Below, one piece after another: positions 6,245-6,705 of a DNA stretch of 6,705 nt. The number at the start of each line of letters is the position of its first letter. Positions within the stretch are counted from its first letter, which is position 1. Below the pieces are notes generated by a model. That model was not told the origin of the DNA. It saw only the letters and a program-made list of their open reading frames with translations, and made no database searches. A program made the translations under genes and the position numbers. The DNA is taken from assembly GCA_025934455.1 (NCBI GenBank), contig JAICYA010000110.1:1-6705 (forward strand), in the 5' to 3' direction. This DNA comes from Rudaea sp. (lineage in GTDB: Bacteria > Pseudomonadota > Gammaproteobacteria > Xanthomonadales > Rhodanobacteraceae).

Positions 6245-6279
6245 TTGAGCGTTCAGGCAAGCGCGCGCATACTGTGCGC
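6245..6279 (+). promoter_or_regulatory. Candidate leaderless promoter with an overlapping dyad
   Basis: TTGAGC (6245-6250) and CATACT (6268-6273) are 17 bp apart and each matches the sigma-70 consensus at 4 of 6 positions. The predicted transcription start falls at about 6280, the A of the ATG of the next gene, which has no Shine-Dalgarno. A dyad GCGCA-TACTG-TGCGC (6265-6279) covers the -10 box and ends immediately before the ATG, where a repressor could bind. The match quality is modest; the agreement of spacing, missing ribosome site and dyad position is the support. Confidence 0.35.
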
Positions 6280-6516
6280 ATGGCTAAGACTCCGAAAAGA
6301 CCGCGCGACACGAACCAACTCGCCCACATGATCGCCATGCTGGCGACCGGCGAGCTACAAGACGCCAAAACCGACGACGGTAAAGACCCCGCCGCTGTCG
6401 CCCTAGGCCGCAAGGGCGGGCTGAAGGGCGGCAAGGCAAGGGCTAAATCTTTGACCGCCAAGCAGCGGTCAGAGATTGCTAAGAAGGCCGCGCGCGGGCG
6501 ATGGGGCAAACTTTAA
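6280..6516 (+). CDS. Small basic protein with GRKGGLKGGKARA motif, function unknown
   Basis: This 78-residue, Lys/Arg/Ala-rich protein has two parts. Residues 1-35 carry KRPRDTNQLAHMIAMLATGE, a basic start followed by a possible helix. Residues 38-77 read AAVALGRKGGLKGGKARAK, then SLTAKQRSEIAKKAARGRWGK, with a Gly/Lys turn and a basic helix ending in Arg-Trp-Gly-Lys. I recognise this as a widespread family of small uncharacterised bacterial proteins. It loosely resembles KGG-type stress repeats and basic nucleic-acid-binding tails, but no function can be assigned. I chose ATG 6280 because the motif region starts there. Other in-frame starts at 6229 (TTG) and 6241 (ATG) add residues without a pattern and would run over the promoter candidate. 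Codon use is less GC-biased than in the core genes. Its TAA overlaps the stop of the convergent gene at the right edge. Confidence 0.75.
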   Translation: MAKTPKRPRDTNQLAHMIAMLATGELQDAKTDDGKDPAAVALGRKGGLKGGKARAKSLTAKQRSEIAKKAARGRWGKL

Positions 6517-6705
6517 AGAATGCTCGCTAGATAGGCCAATTCGCGTTGGTATCGTGTCACCGATTGGTTGACCTGCAACCTTTTCCCGTCCACGGAATGA
6601 AATTTGCCAATTTTCAATTTGGCAATAGGTATGCTCTCCGCGCCGCTGATCTGTCCGCTAGATACGAAATCGTCTGTGATCACAAAAGCGTCCGTAATGT
6701 CTTGC
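6513..6705 (-). CDS. C-terminal part of an unidentified protein (5' end outside window)
   Basis: Reading the minus strand inward from the right edge, one frame is open for 63 codons and stops at TAA 6515-6513. It has no start codon in the window, so the gene must begin beyond the right edge. The visible tail contains DAFVITDDFVSSGQISG, then IPIAKLKIGKFHSVDGKRL, and ends VTRYQRELAYLASIL. It looks like folded protein with alternating hydrophobic positions and a final amphipathic helix. I do not recognise the family and assign no function. I counted 90 of 189 bases as G or C (48%) and 35 of 63 codons ending in G or C (56%), well below the neighbouring core genes, which suggests horizontal acquisition. 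The stop overlaps that of the convergent small basic protein gene. The main doubt is that an open frame of this length can arise by chance. Confidence 0.6.
   Translation of the reverse strand, partial: QDITDAFVITDDFVSSGQISGAESIPIAKLKIGKFHSVDGKRLQVNQSVTRYQRELAYLASIL

Noticed and set aside
6084..6509. A 141-codon open frame on - over the REP doublet and the small basic protein gene
   Set aside because: It reads through the repeat and antisense to a recognisable protein motif, with no family pattern of its own.
6604..6625. Inverted repeat TTGCCAA / TTGGCAA with an 8-nt spacer
   Set aside because: It lies inside the open frame of the right-edge gene, encoding the IAKLKIGK region, and is short and AT-rich enough to be incidental.
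1..6705. CRISPR arrays, tRNA or rRNA genes, riboswitches and classical intrinsic terminators
   Set aside because: I looked for spaced direct repeats, cloverleaf tRNA sequence motifs and hairpins followed by T tracts and found none convincing. The four-way fold at 6092-6187 lacks tRNA consensus elements.

Overview
The window is GC-rich chromosomal DNA of a gammaproteobacterium, most likely of the order Xanthomonadales (Xanthomonadaceae or Rhodanobacteraceae). This inference rests on the block prmA, zinc-ribbon/DUF3426 gene, fis, purH, purD on one strand, on the very GC-rich codon use, and on a GTAG-type REP doublet like those described in Stenotrophomonas. No genus can be named from the sequence alone.

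Layout. Positions 1-909 (+) hold the 3' end of a helical, possibly TPR-like gene and a small RsbW-like GHKL protein with a degenerate nucleotide-binding loop. It converges on purD with only 9 bp between the stops. Positions 919-6077 (-) are the housekeeping core. In transcription order these are prmA (ribosomal protein L11 methyltransferase), a zinc-ribbon membrane protein with a C-terminal DUF3426 domain, fis (nucleoid protein), and purH and purD (late purine synthesis). purH and purD are 3 bp apart and clearly one transcription unit. A perfect TATAAT box precedes purH, and a weaker promoter candidate precedes fis.

Positions 6078-6705 are different. A 96-bp inverted pair of REP elements, able to fold as a four-way junction, starts 15 bp upstream of the prmA start codon. 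Beyond it are a small basic protein gene on + (6280-6516) and an unidentified gene on - that runs off the right edge (6513-6705). Their stop codons overlap in a palindromic CTTTAAAG. The last gene is about 48% GC, far below the core, so this end looks like accessory DNA beside the housekeeping block.

How it works together: the core genes combine translation-apparatus modification (PrmA), growth-rate-linked nucleoid and rRNA control (Fis) and purine supply (PurH, PurD), all typical of fast growth. I found no clear new defence or mobile system. The best leads are the REP doublet beside prmA, the divergent RsbW-like protein, and the convergent accessory pair at the right edge.
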